Shown piece by piece: positions 63,507 through 64,000 of a stretch of 64,000 nucleotides of DNA. Location: NCBI GenBank assembly GCA_022410635.1, contig JAJVDF010000359.1:1262312-1326311 (forward strand), written 5' to 3'. Under the pieces are notes generated by a model. That model saw nothing but the letters and a program-made list of their open reading frames with translations, was not told where the DNA came from and made no database searches. Made by a program: the position numbers and the translations under genes. Source of the stretch: Tretioscincus oriximinensis. Lineage: Eukaryota; Chordata; Lepidosauria; Squamata; Gymnophthalmidae. How positions within the stretch are numbered: position 1 is the stretch's first letter; each line of letters starts with the position of its first letter.

Positions 63507-63646
63507 CCTTCCTTCCTTGTTAAGCTTTCCCATAATAAGGCCAAAGCTAAAATCCTTTTCCTGGCACATACTTGGCACCTCTTAAGTTTAACTGGTTGCT
63601 AGTAGTTGCCATGTTTCCGAACAGATTTTCCTCAAGTTAGTGGGGG

Positions 63647-64000
63647 ACGTCTCTGAGTGGAAAGAGGTAAGAAGTGGGGTACCCCAGGGATCTGTACTGG
63701 GACCCTTGCTTTTCAATATATTTATAAATGATCTGGATGCCGAGGTAAATAGTGAAGTAGCCAAGTTTGCTGACGACACTAAACTGTTCAGGGTAGTGAA
63801 AACTGAAAATGATTGTAAGGCACTCCAGAGTGATTTATTGAAATTGGGTGAGTGGGCATCAAAGTGGCAAATGCACTTCAACTTAAGCAAGTGCAAGGTC
63901 ATGCATATTGGGACAAAGAACCCCAACTGCTCCTACCACCTGATGGGAACCAAGCTTTCTGTGACCGAGCAAGAAAAGGATCTTGGGGTGTTAGTGGACA
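63647..64000 (+). mobile_element. CR1 LINE, ORF2 C-terminal part, truncated by window end
   Basis: Open reading [60 protein letters not shown] and KWQMHFNLSKCKVMHIG without a stop up to the edge. It retains the four bases missing near 29443 in the long copy, so it shows the undamaged frame there. Near-identical wording to 29340-29660 indicates a young copy. The 5' junction is at about 63647. Confidence 0.93.

Larger units (their letters stand above)
60022..64000 (+). other. KIF13B intron 2 (beginning), runs off the window
   Basis: Starts GTAAGCTTTAAC. I searched for the next motor exon (a QPKVFAYDHCFWS-like stretch) and did not find it, so intron 2 is at least 3.98 kb. 60080-60235 holds short + strand CR1 tips (GGACCAGATGGATTGTGAGC). 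60885-60985 is a dispersed-family copy. Confidence 0.85.

Noticed and set aside
63131..63585. Pro/Ser/Leu-rich open frames of 124-140 codons on both strands
   Set aside because: Simple C/T repeat; frames in several registers at once are diagnostic of low complexity.

Overview
Organism: vertebrate nuclear DNA, most likely from a squamate reptile (lizard or snake). The evidence is the very high density of CR1-type LINE fragments with the (TTCTTATG)n 3' tail, several tRNA-derived SINEs that look like the Sauria/Squam type, L2-like 3' ends, hAT-like non-autonomous elements and long simple repeats, combined with one conserved vertebrate gene. About one isolated N per kilobase is scattered through the window. 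No bacterial, CRISPR, phage or viral gene was found. Species is not assignable by eye. Gene content: one gene is convincingly present, the start of KIF13B (kinesin-3 motor, also called GAKIN), on the + strand. Exon 1 lies in a CpG island (coding part 37361-37415) and encodes the kinesin beta-1 strand start. Exon 2 (59928-60021) encodes the next 31 residues. They are joined by a 22.5 kb intron with a GTGAGT donor and a TTCCCATAG acceptor, and the reading phase is preserved (1 nt + 2 nt). Exon 2 ends at a GTAAGC donor, and the rest of the gene lies beyond the right edge. Layout: 1-36.8 kb is upstream intergenic DNA made almost entirely of repeat fragments. The most informative are a 2.2 kb CR1 copy retaining a broken reverse-transcriptase frame (28.2-30.4 kb), a solo LTR with a perfect 5-bp target duplication inside a CR1 (34299-35045), a related LTR at about 18.8-19.8 kb carrying a nested inverted-repeat element with a T/C/A tandem array, and a perfect 36-bp-arm hairpin inserted in another CR1 (20492-20575). 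A polyadenylation-like signal sits at 36845, just before the island. 36.9-37.4 kb is the promoter island, with CCAAT boxes, three ZNF143-like ACTACA..CCCAG motifs and a CGG run abutting the start codon. 37.48-39.2 kb is an unusual minisatellite in intron 1 whose units of about 115 bp decay with distance from exon 1. 39-64 kb is intron with further CR1, SINE and DNA-transposon insertions. These include a hAT element with a perfect 8-bp duplication (49449-49746) and a 411-bp inverted-repeat element flanked by GTGGTC (57979-58389). How the parts work together: the only functional unit visible is the KIF13B promoter, exon 1, intron 1 and exon 2. Everything else reads as neutral mobile-element sediment. 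No new enzymatic or defence system was found. The points of real novelty are several dispersed palindromic repeat families that I could not assign to a named family, described in the findings.
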